DNA of 64,000 nt from Acrocarpospora phusangensis (lineage in GTDB: Bacteria > Actinomycetota > Actinomycetes > Streptosporangiales > Streptosporangiaceae): NCBI RefSeq assembly GCF_016862995.1, contig NZ_BOOA01000001.1:62001-126000 (forward strand), given 5' to 3'. Within the stretch, counting starts at the first letter, position 1; the number at the start of each line of letters is the position of its first letter. A model generated the notes under the pieces. It saw only the letters and a program-made list of their open reading frames with translations. It had not been told where the DNA came from and did not search any database. This document shows positions 1-7,068 of the stretch, in pieces. The position numbers and the translations under genes are program-made.

Positions 1-692
1 TCGCCGTGCTCGACGAGCGTGTCGTCGGCCGTGATCCCGGCCCGCTCCAGCGTCGCGCGGTAGCCGGCCAGCCGCGCCTGGCTGCACAGGAAGCGCATCG
101 GCCCGGTGATCATGCCGATGCGCCGGTGGCCGAGGTCGATGAGGTGCTGGGTGGCGGCCATCCCGCCGCCCCAGTTGCCGGCGCCGATGGACGGGATCCC
201 GGTGTCGGAGTCCCCGACCGGGTCGACCAGGATGGCCGGCACGCCGAGCTTCTCGATGCGTTTGTGGTCGGCCGCCGTCAGCTCGGATAAGGCGAGGATG
301 ATGCCGCGCGGCGACCGGTCGGCGATGTCCTCCAGCCACTGCTGGCCGCGCGCCTGGTCGAGCACGGACACCACGATGCCGACCCGGGCGGACCGGGCGG
401 CCTCCTCGGCGCCGCGGATCATCTCGGCGGCCCACGGCGTGCTGGGGTCGTTGAACAGCATCTCCATCAGGCCGCCCCGGCGCACCGCGACCACGGGCCG
501 CTTGGTGCGCTTGGTGGGGACGTACCCGCGCGTGACGAGCACCGCCTCGATCTGCACCCGGGTGGCGGGCGCCACGTCCGACCGGCCGTTGAGCACCTTG
601 GACACGGTCGCGCGGGACACCCCGGCCTCGGCGGCGACGTCGGCGACGGTGACGCGCCGTTCGATCGAGTCGGAAACCAACCGTTGCTCCAT
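1..692 (-). CDS. LacI-family transcriptional regulator (3' end cut by window edge)
   Basis: This gene reads leftwards and is open at base 1, so only the first 230 codons are visible. The start ATG is the complement of 690-692. The N-terminus has the LacI helix-turn-helix (VTVADVAAEAGVSRATVSKV, about residues 14-33) followed by NGRSDVAP. After it comes a periplasmic-binding-protein-like sugar-sensing domain with GIVVSVLDQ and HRRIGMITGP. It should be a cytoplasmic repressor responding to a sugar or sugar acid. It lies 107 bp downstream of the IlvD/Edd dehydratase on the same strand, so it may be its local regulator. An imperfect palindrome (CCAACCTAATGCTTGG, 746-761) lies just upstream and could be an autoregulatory site, but it is weak. 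Confidence 0.9.
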   Translation of the reverse strand, partial: MEQRLVSDSIERRVTVADVAAEAGVSRATVSKVLNGRSDVAPATRVQIEAVLVTRGYVPTKRTKRPVVAVRRGGLMEMLFNDPSTPWAAEMIRGAEEAARSARVGIVVSVLDQARGQQWLEDIADRSPRGIILALSELTAADHKRIEKLGVPAILVDPVGDSDTGIPSIGAGNWGGGMAATQHLIDLGHRRIGMITGPMRFLCSQARLAGYRATLERAGITADDTLVEHG

Positions 693-799
693 CACCGAAA
701 CTTGGCAGCACTGTAGAACCCCATGCTACCGGGGCGGCGCTCATTCCAACCTAATGCTTGGTAGTTTGCCCTGTCTGTCCTGATTTGACATGAAATCGT

Positions 800-2542
800 T
801 TAGTGCGAGTCGCGCGGAACCGCGCTCCCGCGGCTGCCGCGCAGGAACCCGAAGTCGGCGCCGGCGTCGGCCCCCAGCACGTGCTCCCGGTACAGCCAGG
901 TGTAGCCGCTCACGTCCGCGGACTCGGGCGGCAGCCACTCGGCCCCCCGGCGCGCCAGCTCCTCGTCGGACACCAGCAGGGTCAGCCGCCGTTCCGGCAC
1001 GTTCAGTTCGACGCTGTCACCGGTGCGTACCAGCGCGAGCGGGCCGCCGAGCGCGGCCTCGGGCGTGACGTGCAGCACCACCGTGCCGAAACCGGTGCCG
1101 CTCATGCGCCCGTCGCTGATCCGCACCATGTCGGTCACCCCGGCGCGCAGCAGCTTGGCCGGCAGCGGCACGTTCGCCACCTCGGGCATGCCCGGGTAGC
1201 CCTTCGGCCCCGCGCCCCGGATGACCAGGATGTCGCCCGGGTTCACGTCGAGGTCCTCGTCGTCGCAGACCGCGTGGTACGCCTCCGGCGAGTCGAACAC
1301 CAGAGCCCGGCCCACGTGGCTCATCAGCGCGGGCGAGGCCGCCGACTGCTTGATGACCGCGCCGCCCGGGGCGAGGTTGCCGCGCAGGACGGCGGTGCCG
1401 GTGCCCGCGGGCTGGAGCGGCGCGTCCAGCGGGCGGATCACCTCGGTGTTCCAGCACTCCGCGTCCGCGACGTTCTCCCCCATGCCGCGGCCGGTCACCG
1501 TCAGGGCGTCCGAGTTGAGCAGGCCGGCCTCGTCCAGCTGGCGCAGCACCACCGGGAGGCCGCCGGCGTAGCAGAAGTCCTCCATCAGGAACCGGCCCGA
1601 GGGCATCAGGTCGACGATGGTCGGCACGTCCCTGGCCAGGGCGTCGAAGTCGTCCAGGGGCAGGTCCACGCCGAGCCGTCCGGCCAGCGCGGTCAGGTGG
1701 ATGATGGCGTTGGTGGAGCCGCCGATCGCGGCGTTGGCGCGGACGGCGTTCTCGAACGCGGCGCGGGTGAGGATGGCGCTCGGCCGCAGGTCCTCCTCGA
1801 CCATGGCCACGATGCGCTGCCCCGCCTCCTGCGCGACCTCCATGCGGCGCGAGTCGACGGCGGGCCAGGCCGCGGAGCCGGGCAACTGCATGCCGAGCGC
1901 CTCGGCCAGGCAGGCCATCGTGGACGCCGTGCCCATCGTCATGCAGTGGCCGTTCGAGCGGGCCATGCAGCCCTCGGCGACGTGGCCCTCCTGCGCGGTC
2001 ATGCGGCCGGCCTTGATCTCGGCCTCGAACTTCCACACGTGGGTGCCCGAGCCGACGTCCTGGCCGCGGAACTTGCCGTTCAGCATGGGGCCGCCGGTCA
2101 CCATCACGGCCGGCAGGTCCACGCTGGCCGCGCCCATGAGCAGGCCCGGGGTCGTCTTGTCGCAGCCGGACAGGAGCACCACGCCGTCCAGCGGGTTGGC
2201 CCGGATCAGCTCCTCGGCCTGCATGGCCACCATGTTCCGGTACAGCATCGCGGTCGGCCGCAGCAGCGTCTCCCCGGTCGCCATCACCGGGAACTCCAGT
2301 GGGAAGCCGCCCGCCATCCAGACGCCGCGCTCGACCGCCTCGGCCACCCGGTCGAGGTGGGCGTTGCACGGGGCCAGCTCCGACCACGTGCTCGCGATGC
2401 CGATGACCGGGCGGCCGTCGAAGACCTCCGCGCCGAATCCCTGGTTGCGCATCCAGGAGCGGTACAGCATGCCGGAACGGCCCTCGGCGCCGAACCAGTG
2501 CGCGCTGCGCCGCCCGGTCCCGCCGCCTTCGTTGTGCGCCAT
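800..2542 (-). CDS. IlvD/Edd-family sugar-acid dehydratase (L-arabinonate/D-xylonate dehydratase-like)
   Basis: 580 residues. It should dehydrate an aldonic acid to a 2-keto-3-deoxy acid in non-phosphorylating pentose or deoxyhexose oxidation. Candidate Fe-S ligands are Cys59 (ELAPCN), Cys127 (SGCDKTTP) and Cys200 (SNGHCMTMG). To my recollection these are the positions of the [2Fe-2S] ligands in the characterised L-arabinonate dehydratase. SDGRMSGTGFG near residue 476 supplies the active-site serine. The length fits the sugar-acid branch (about 580) rather than branched-chain IlvD. The start at 2542 has AAGGA five to six bases upstream; an alternative ATG at 2560 would overlap the upstream SDR stop. 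It is the third gene of an ADH-SDR-dehydratase operon. The exact substrate is not decided by sequence. Confidence 0.88.
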   Translation of the reverse strand: MAHNEGGGTGRRSAHWFGAEGRSGMLYRSWMRNQGFGAEVFDGRPVIGIASTWSELAPCNAHLDRVAEAVERGVWMAGGFPLEFPVMATGETLLRPTAMLYRNMVAMQAEELIRANPLDGVVLLSGCDKTTPGLLMGAASVDLPAVMVTGGPMLNGKFRGQDVGSGTHVWKFEAEIKAGRMTAQEGHVAEGCMARSNGHCMTMGTASTMACLAEALGMQLPGSAAWPAVDSRRMEVAQEAGQRIVAMVEEDLRPSAILTRAAFENAVRANAAIGGSTNAIIHLTALAGRLGVDLPLDDFDALARDVPTIVDLMPSGRFLMEDFCYAGGLPVVLRQLDEAGLLNSDALTVTGRGMGENVADAECWNTEVIRPLDAPLQPAGTGTAVLRGNLAPGGAVIKQSAASPALMSHVGRALVFDSPEAYHAVCDDEDLDVNPGDILVIRGAGPKGYPGMPEVANVPLPAKLLRAGVTDMVRISDGRMSGTGFGTVVLHVTPEAALGGPLALVRTGDSVELNVPERRLTLLVSDEELARRGAEWLPPESADVSGYTWLYREHVLGADAGADFGFLRGSRGSAVPRDSH

Positions 2543-2550
2543 CGTTTCCT

Positions 2551-3330
2551 TCACATCCATCCGCCGTCGACGATCCACTTCTGCCCAGTGCACATGGCGC
2601 TGTCGTCGGCCGCCAGCCACAGCACCATCCGCGCCACGTCGGCCGGCATGACGTTGTCCGGCAGCGACTGCACCCGCGCGAGTTTCTCCCGCACCTCCGG
2701 CGTGACCCAGTGGGTGAGCTGCCGCTCGGTGAAGACCCAGCCGGGGACGACGCAGTTGACCCGGATGCGGTCCGGGCCGAGCTCCCTGGCCATGGTCCTG
2801 GTCAGGCCCTCGATGGCGGCCTTGGCCGCGATGTACATCGGCAGGCCGGTGAAGTCCACGTGCGCGCTGATGGAGCCCAGGTTGATGATGGAGCCGCCGC
2901 CGAGCCCGCGCATGCCGGCCATCACGGCCTGGATGGCGAAGAAGTGGTGGCGCAGGTTCACCGCGATGCCGTGGTCCCAGTCGGGCGTGTCCACGGTCTC
3001 GATGTCCGTACGGGTGTCGTTGGCGGCGTTGTTGACCAGGACGGAGATCGGGCCGAGTCCCTTCTCCACGGCGGCCACCGCCGAGCGCAGCTGCGCCACG
3101 TCGCAGACGTCGGCGCGCACGTACAGGGGCTGCGGGCCGCCGGTGCCGGCCAGCCGGTCCAGCAGGCGCCCGGCGCCCGCGTCGTCGACGTCGGCGAATC
3201 CGACCCGCGCGCCCTGCGCGGCCAGCGAGGCGACGAACTCCGCGCCCAGGCCGGTCGCGCCGCCGGTGACGAAGGCCACCTTGCCCCGCAGGCTGGGGTA
3301 GACGGCGTACGGGGATTCGGTGGCGGTCAT
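2551..3330 (-). CDS. SDR-family oxidoreductase (sugar dehydrogenase-like)
   Basis: 259 residues, the usual size of a classical short-chain dehydrogenase. The Rossmann dinucleotide motif TGGATGLG is at residues 22-29, NNAAN follows, and the catalytic Ser-Tyr-Lys is seen in GSISAH and YIAAK. The C-terminal QKWIVDGGWM is typical of the family. It probably oxidises a sugar or sugar lactone precursor with NAD(P). Its ATG overlaps the stop of the upstream alcohol dehydrogenase by four bases (ATGA), so translation is probably coupled. The downstream dehydratase starts eight bases after its stop. Together the three enzymes look like an oxidative sugar pathway. Substrate is inferred only from context. 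Confidence 0.88.
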   Translation of the reverse strand: MTATESPYAVYPSLRGKVAFVTGGATGLGAEFVASLAAQGARVGFADVDDAGAGRLLDRLAGTGGPQPLYVRADVCDVAQLRSAVAAVEKGLGPISVLVNNAANDTRTDIETVDTPDWDHGIAVNLRHHFFAIQAVMAGMRGLGGGSIINLGSISAHVDFTGLPMYIAAKAAIEGLTRTMARELGPDRIRVNCVVPGWVFTERQLTHWVTPEVREKLARVQSLPDNVMPADVARMVLWLAADDSAMCTGQKWIVDGGWM

Positions 3331-4433
3331 GCTGTCTCCCAGGGCTGGACCACACCCCGGCCGACGGAGCCGCCGGTCAGGTCGGTGAACGCGTCGTTGA
3401 TGCGGTCCAGGGGGTAACGCCGGCCGATGAGCAGGTCCAGGGGCAGGCGTCCCGCGAGGTAGAGGTCGAACAGGCGGGGGAGGTCGACGAGGGGGTTGGC
3501 GGAGCCGTACAGGCTGCCGATGACTCTCTTCTCCCGCTGGACCAGCATGTTGAGCGGCACGTTGAAGGTCTGGCCGACCTTGCCGAGGCCGACGGCGACC
3601 AGGGTGCCGCCGGGGCGGAGCACGTCGATGGCCGTCTCCAGGGTGGCGGGGCGGCCGATGGCCTCGATCGCCCATTCGACGCCGCCGGGGCGGATGTCCT
3701 GGATGGCGGCGGCGACGTCCTCGCGTGCGGCGTCGATGGTGTGGGTGGCGCCGAGTTTCCCGGCCATGGCGAGCCGTTCGGCGACGACGTCCACGACGAT
3801 GATCGGGTTGGCTCCGGCGAGGACCGCGCCCAGCACGGTGGAGAGCCCGACCCCGCCCGCTCCGAAGATCACGATGGCCTCGCCGGCGCACTGCCCGACG
3901 GCGTTGAGCACGGCCCCGACGCCGGTGATGACGGCGCATCCGGCGATGGCGGCGATCTCCGAAGGGACGCCGTCCGGTACGGGCACGACCGCGCGCTCCG
4001 AGACGACGCAGTATTCGGCGAAGCAGGAGACGCCGAGCAGGTGGTGCACGCGTTCGCCGCCGGCGTGGAGGCGGGTGGTCCCGTCGAGCAGGCCGCCGGA
4101 TCCGACCATGATTCCCGCGGCCTCGCAGAGCGCGGGCCGTCCGACGAGGCAGTTCCGGCAGTGCCCGCACCGGGGCCGCCACATCAGGCTGACCCTGTCG
4201 CCGGCCGCGAAGCGCGTCACGCCGGGGCCGACGGCCTCCACCACGCCGGCGCCTTCGTGGCCCGGCACGACCGGCAGCGGACATCGCAGGTCTCCCGCGA
4301 GGTAGTGCTGGTCGCTGTGGCACACCCCGGCCGCCTCGACCCTGACCAGCACCTCCTCCGGGCCTGGCGCGTCGAGTCGCAGGTCCCGCACCGCGAGGGG
4401 CGCCCCGATCCGTTCCAGCAGCGCAGCCCTCAT
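3327..4433 (-). CDS. Zinc-dependent alcohol dehydrogenase (MDR family)
   Basis: 368 residues. The N-terminal GroES-like domain carries GVCHSDQHY and GHEGAGVVEAVG, which supply catalytic zinc ligands. CGHCRNCLVGRPALC gives the four structural-zinc cysteines. The cofactor domain has the NAD(P)-binding GAGGVGLS. It resembles class III or aryl-alcohol type enzymes and should oxidise an alcohol or polyol in the cytoplasm. I chose the ATG at 4433, where the MRAALLE family N-terminus begins; an ATG at 4496 would add a low-complexity Arg-rich tail and would sit inside the predicted promoter. It is first in the operon and overlaps the SDR by ATGA. Confidence 0.88.
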   Translation of the reverse strand: MRAALLERIGAPLAVRDLRLDAPGPEEVLVRVEAAGVCHSDQHYLAGDLRCPLPVVPGHEGAGVVEAVGPGVTRFAAGDRVSLMWRPRCGHCRNCLVGRPALCEAAGIMVGSGGLLDGTTRLHAGGERVHHLLGVSCFAEYCVVSERAVVPVPDGVPSEIAAIAGCAVITGVGAVLNAVGQCAGEAIVIFGAGGVGLSTVLGAVLAGANPIIVVDVVAERLAMAGKLGATHTIDAAREDVAAAIQDIRPGGVEWAIEAIGRPATLETAIDVLRPGGTLVAVGLGKVGQTFNVPLNMLVQREKRVIGSLYGSANPLVDLPRLFDLYLAGRLPLDLLIGRRYPLDRINDAFTDLTGGSVGRGVVQPWETA

Positions 4434-4495
4434 CCGGCCCGTTCTCCCTCTACCGCCGCCCCGCTCGTCGCGCGGCTCCGTTCTCGATCGCGGCA

Positions 4496-4525
4496 ACGCT
4501 AGGTGTTACGAACACATGTCGTCAA
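4496..4525 (-). promoter_or_regulatory. Promoter of the ADH-SDR-dehydratase operon with an embedded palindrome
   Basis: Read on the minus strand, TTGACG (4520-4525) and TAGCGT (4496-4501) are separated by 18 bases and look like -35 and -10 elements. The spacer contains the perfect inverted repeat GTGTT-CGT-AACAC (4503-4515), well placed for a repressor. The predicted transcript would have a leader of about 55 bases before the ADH start. The regulator is unknown; the LacI gene at the left edge is the nearest candidate. Confidence 0.55.
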
Positions 4526-4653
4526 TAGTTTCGCAACTTTTCACTCGAATTCGGGCTGTATCCACCTTGTCACTCAGTCTGCGACGATGCGGATCTGGCC
4601 TGTCTGACCTGGTGTTATGCGCTCCGCGATAGCACCGAACATCGTCCGAATAC

Positions 4654-4663
4654 GTTTCGAAAC
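4654..4663. promoter_or_regulatory. Candidate operator palindrome GTTTCGAAAC
   Basis: A perfect 10-bp palindrome lies upstream of the ADH promoter. A near copy, GTTTCGCAAC, lies at 4528-4537 next to the -35 element. The pair could bind a LacI-type dimer or tetramer with looping. It could also be chance. No third copy was found near the LacI gene at the left edge. Confidence 0.3.
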
Positions 4664-4681
4664 TTTCCTGAACGCCCAGGT

Positions 4682-4721
4682 GCCGGTCAGCCGGGCGGGC
4701 GGCTCCGCCCGGCTGACCGGC
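4682..4721 (-). terminator. Strong stem-loop after the RTX-repeat gene
   Basis: A perfect 17-bp inverted repeat (4682-4698 with 4705-4721) has a six-base loop (4699-4704). It begins eight bases beyond the stop of the gene at 4729-5277. No T-run follows, as is common for actinobacterial terminators. Confidence 0.75.
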
Positions 4722-4728
4722 GTAGGTG

Positions 4729-5277
4729 TTACAACTCGCAGGCGACCTCGGTCTCGCCGTCGCACTGGTCGGTGCCGGTGCCGCCGTTGAGGCGGTCGTT
4801 GCCGACGCCGCCGCTCAGGCGGTCGTTGCCGCCGTTGCCGTTGAGCACGTCGTCGCCGAAGCTGCCGAACAGGATGTCGCCGCCGGTGCCTCCGTTGACG
4901 GTGTCGATGCCGTTGTCGCCGGAGAGCGTGCTCGGCAGTTTCGTGTTGTTGCGGATCGCGTCGTCGCCGCTCCCGGCGAACACGTCCACCCGGTCGATCC
5001 CGGCGGCCGGGCACTGGGCGGACAGGCCCACCTGCGCGCAGCCGGGGCCGGCCGCGACCGCGCCCAGCGTGTTGATGATCGTCACGACCGTGCCGGCGCT
5101 GTTGAGGGTGACGGTGATCCCGTCGGCGACCGTGCTGCCGTTGACGAGGATCCGGCCGCTGTCGAGCTGCGCGGTGACCGTGGCCGCCGACGCGGGTCCG
5201 GCCAGCGCCGCGGCGCCCCCGAACAGGACGGCGGTGATCCCCAGAGCCGTGCCTGTCTTTCTGAGCTTGCTGAACAT
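4729..5277 (-). CDS. Secreted protein with RTX-like calcium-binding nonapeptide repeats
   Basis: 182 residues. The N-terminus is a Sec-type signal peptide: basic MFSKLRK, a hydrophobic stretch, then AGPASA-A cleavage. The C-terminal half has about five consecutive nonapeptide repeats of the GGxGxDxLx type (GGTGGDILF, GSFGDDVLN, GNGGNDRLS, GGVGNDRLN, GGTGTDQCD). Such repeats fold as a calcium-loaded parallel beta-roll. Four cysteines, two of them close to the C-terminus (CDGETEVAC), suggest disulfides after export. The Sec signal, rather than a C-terminal type I secretion signal, is usual for actinobacterial members. Function is unknown; an extracellular structural or adhesive role is a guess. 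It is monocistronic with a strong terminator. Confidence 0.8.
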   Translation of the reverse strand: MFSKLRKTGTALGITAVLFGGAAALAGPASAATVTAQLDSGRILVNGSTVADGITVTLNSAGTVVTIINTLGAVAAGPGCAQVGLSAQCPAAGIDRVDVFAGSGDDAIRNNTKLPSTLSGDNGIDTVNGGTGGDILFGSFGDDVLNGNGGNDRLSGGVGNDRLNGGTGTDQCDGETEVACEL

Positions 5278-5369
5278 TCTTGGTTTCCCCTCGATGTGTC
5301 GTTCCGAGCCCCGACGACACTCTGCGGGAACCGCCCCGGCCGCTCACCGCAGAAAGACGCACCGGCGGC

Positions 5370-5423
5370 GGGTACTAGGTCCTGTTTCCGCTGAACGGCC
5401 TCGCGGGCCGGGACCTATGGCCC
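5370..5423 (+). promoter_or_regulatory. Two DevR/DosR-type boxes upstream of the Acg-like gene
   Basis: The proximal box GGGAC-CTAT-GGCCC (5410-5423) matches the GGGAC-N4-GTCCC core of the DosR palindrome with one mismatch and lies 53 bases before the GTG start. A weaker distal box GGGTA-CTAG-GTCCT is at 5370-5383, 40 bp away centre to centre. Paired boxes are typical of strong DosR promoters such as acg and hspX in mycobacteria. Confidence 0.6.
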
Positions 5424-5476
5424 TGGAAGCGGCCGGTCCGGCGCGTTCGACTGGAGAAAACGCCGAGGGAGACGCC

Positions 5477-6457
5477 GTGGGCAGATGTACGCGAGACGAC
5501 CTGGAAGCGGTGGTGGAGGCGGCGGCGTGGGCGCCGTCGGTGCACAACAGCCAGCCGTGGTCGTTCGCCCTGGACGAAGACGAGATCATTCTCCGCGCCG
5601 ACACCGACCGGCGGCTGCGCGCCGCCGATCCGGAGGGGCGGGAGCTGCTGCTGAGCTGCGGAGCCGCGCTGTTCAACGTCAGGACGGCGATCCGCGCGAC
5701 CGGCTGCGAGCCCCTCGTGCGGATGCTTCCCGATCCGGACCGGCCCGCCCTGGTGGCCCGGGTACGGATCGGGCCGGCCGGAGCGGTCGAGGAGGAGACC
5801 AAGATGCTCCGGGAGGAGATTCCGCGCCGCCGTACCCATCGGGCGGGGTTCATTCCCCGGCCGGTGCCGCCGCGGCTGCTCGATCTTCTGGTCAAGGAGG
5901 CGGAGAGGGAGGGTGCCCGGCTGACGCCCGTACGGTCGGTGGGCGCGGTGCGGGTGCTGGCGGCGCTCACCTCGGCCGCCCAGGACGTGCAGGCGCAGGA
6001 TCGGAGTTTCAGCCTGGAGATGATCCGCTGGGGCCGGCCGCCGGGCAGCCGCCACCGGGACGGGGTGCCCGCGGACGCCTACCCGCAGCAGGCTCGCCGT
6101 ACCTATCCGCATTTCGCGCAGCGGGACTATGCGCGCGGTCAGGGCTGGGGCGATCGCGGCGACCAGCCGATGGCGACCCAGACCGGGGTCGTCGCGCTGC
6201 TCACCACCGGCGGCGACACCCGCGCGGACTGGATCCAGGCCGGGCAGGCCCTCCAGGCCGTGCTCCTGCACGCCTCCGCGTACGGCGTATGCGCCGCCTT
6301 CCACACCCAGCTGCTGGAGTTCCGGCACCTGCGGGACTTCGTCAGGGAGGAGCTCTGCTCGCCGGAGTTCCCGCAGATGGTGATGCGCCTGGGTTATCCC
6401 GTCCGCCACACCCGGGGCGTCCGCCGTACGCTCCCGGACGTCCTGGAGCAGGCCTGA
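5477..6457 (+). CDS. Acg-family nitroreductase-like FMN-binding protein
   Basis: 326 residues. It belongs to the nitroreductase-fold Acg group (mycobacterial Rv2032/Rv3131 type) whose members are DosR-controlled. Visible motifs include AAWAPSVHNSQPW near the N-terminus (the flavin-binding region), RRTHRAGF in the middle and AGQALQAVLLHASAYG near the C-terminus. Acg proteins often lack clear nitroreductase activity and may sequester FMN. I chose GTG at 5477 because GGGAG lies five bases upstream and the encoded N-terminus starts at the domain; an in-frame ATG at 5417 overlaps the DevR box. It is followed by a split-barrel protein and a DevS/DevR-like pair, which supports a hypoxia or dormancy role. 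Confidence 0.87.
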   Translation: MGRCTRDDLEAVVEAAAWAPSVHNSQPWSFALDEDEIILRADTDRRLRAADPEGRELLLSCGAALFNVRTAIRATGCEPLVRMLPDPDRPALVARVRIGPAGAVEEETKMLREEIPRRRTHRAGFIPRPVPPRLLDLLVKEAEREGARLTPVRSVGAVRVLAALTSAAQDVQAQDRSFSLEMIRWGRPPGSRHRDGVPADAYPQQARRTYPHFAQRDYARGQGWGDRGDQPMATQTGVVALLTTGGDTRADWIQAGQALQAVLLHASAYGVCAAFHTQLLEFRHLRDFVREELCSPEFPQMVMRLGYPVRHTRGVRRTLPDVLEQA

Positions 6458-6476
6458 CCCCGGTGAGGCCGGCTCA

Positions 6477-6490
6477 GGGCCGAAGGTCCC
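6477..6490 (+). promoter_or_regulatory. DevR/DosR-type box upstream of the split-barrel gene
   Basis: GGGCC-GAAG-GTCCC matches the GGGAC-N4-GTCCC core with one mismatch. It lies 83 bases before the start of the next gene and downstream of the Acg-like stop. Confidence 0.55.
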
Positions 6491-6573
6491 ATGCGGGAAG
6501 GCCCATCGGCGGTGCCGGAGCCGGGCCCCCGGACGGGAGACTCAAGCCAGGAAACGGAGCAGAGGGGACGCCG

Positions 6574-7008
6574 ATGGGCGAGACGAACGGGAACGGCACC
6601 GCGCTGCGGGAGCTCAGCCAGGACGAGTGCCTGCGGCTGATCTCGCCAGGCGGGGTCGGCCGGGTGGCCTTCAACGGCTCGCACGGGCCGACCATCCTGC
6701 CGGTCAACTACCAGGTCGCCGGTGGCGCGATCGTGTTCCGCACCCGGGCGGGCGGCGCCATGGACGACGACCTGCGCACCGGCATCGAGAACCTGGAGAT
6801 CAAGATCGCCTTCGAGGTGGACGAGATCGACGAGAACCGGCGCGAGGGGTGGAGCGTGCTGGTGCAGGGCCCCATCCACCACGTCACCGACGACGAGCTG
6901 GCCGGGCTGACCGGCCTCCAGGTCGAGCCCTGGGCGGGCGGCACCCGCGAGCAGTACGTCCGGATCACCCCGCAGCGCATCACCGGCCGCCGCATCCAGT
7001 CCCTGTGA
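6574..7008 (+). CDS. Pyridoxamine 5'-phosphate oxidase-family (split-barrel) protein
   Basis: 144 residues. The fold signature is LSQDECLRLISPGGVGRVAF at the N-terminus, then LPVNYQVAGGAIVFRT and the acidic strand IAFEVDEID. This is the small FMN/F420-type split-barrel family often found in actinobacterial dormancy regulons. The ATG at 6574 follows an AGAGGGG ribosome-binding site. It has its own DevR-like box and sits between the Acg-like gene and the sensor kinase. The cofactor cannot be told from sequence; a flavin- or F420-dependent redox or cofactor-storage role is inferred. Confidence 0.85.
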   Translation: MGETNGNGTALRELSQDECLRLISPGGVGRVAFNGSHGPTILPVNYQVAGGAIVFRTRAGGAMDDDLRTGIENLEIKIAFEVDEIDENRREGWSVLVQGPIHHVTDDELAGLTGLQVEPWAGGTREQYVRITPQRITGRRIQSL

Positions 7009-7068
7009 TCCGCCCCGGGCAGGAATTCCCGGACGGGTGCCTGGGCGTATGCGTGCAGAATATGGGAC

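Noticed and set aside
803-3301. An 832-codon open frame on the plus strand across the dehydratase and SDR genes
   Set aside because: Very rich in Arg, Gly, Val, His and Gln without any domain; it is the antisense shadow of the strongly supported minus-strand genes in GC-rich DNA.
800-3355. A single 851-codon minus-strand frame reaching from the ADH end through the dehydratase
   Set aside because: Only the part after 2542 encodes the dehydratase; upstream it runs out of frame with the SDR gene, which has its own complete motifs.
7021-7068. GGAATTCC and GGGAC near the DevS-like start as further DevR boxes
   Set aside because: The GGGAC-N4-GTCCC geometry is missing, so I did not count it.
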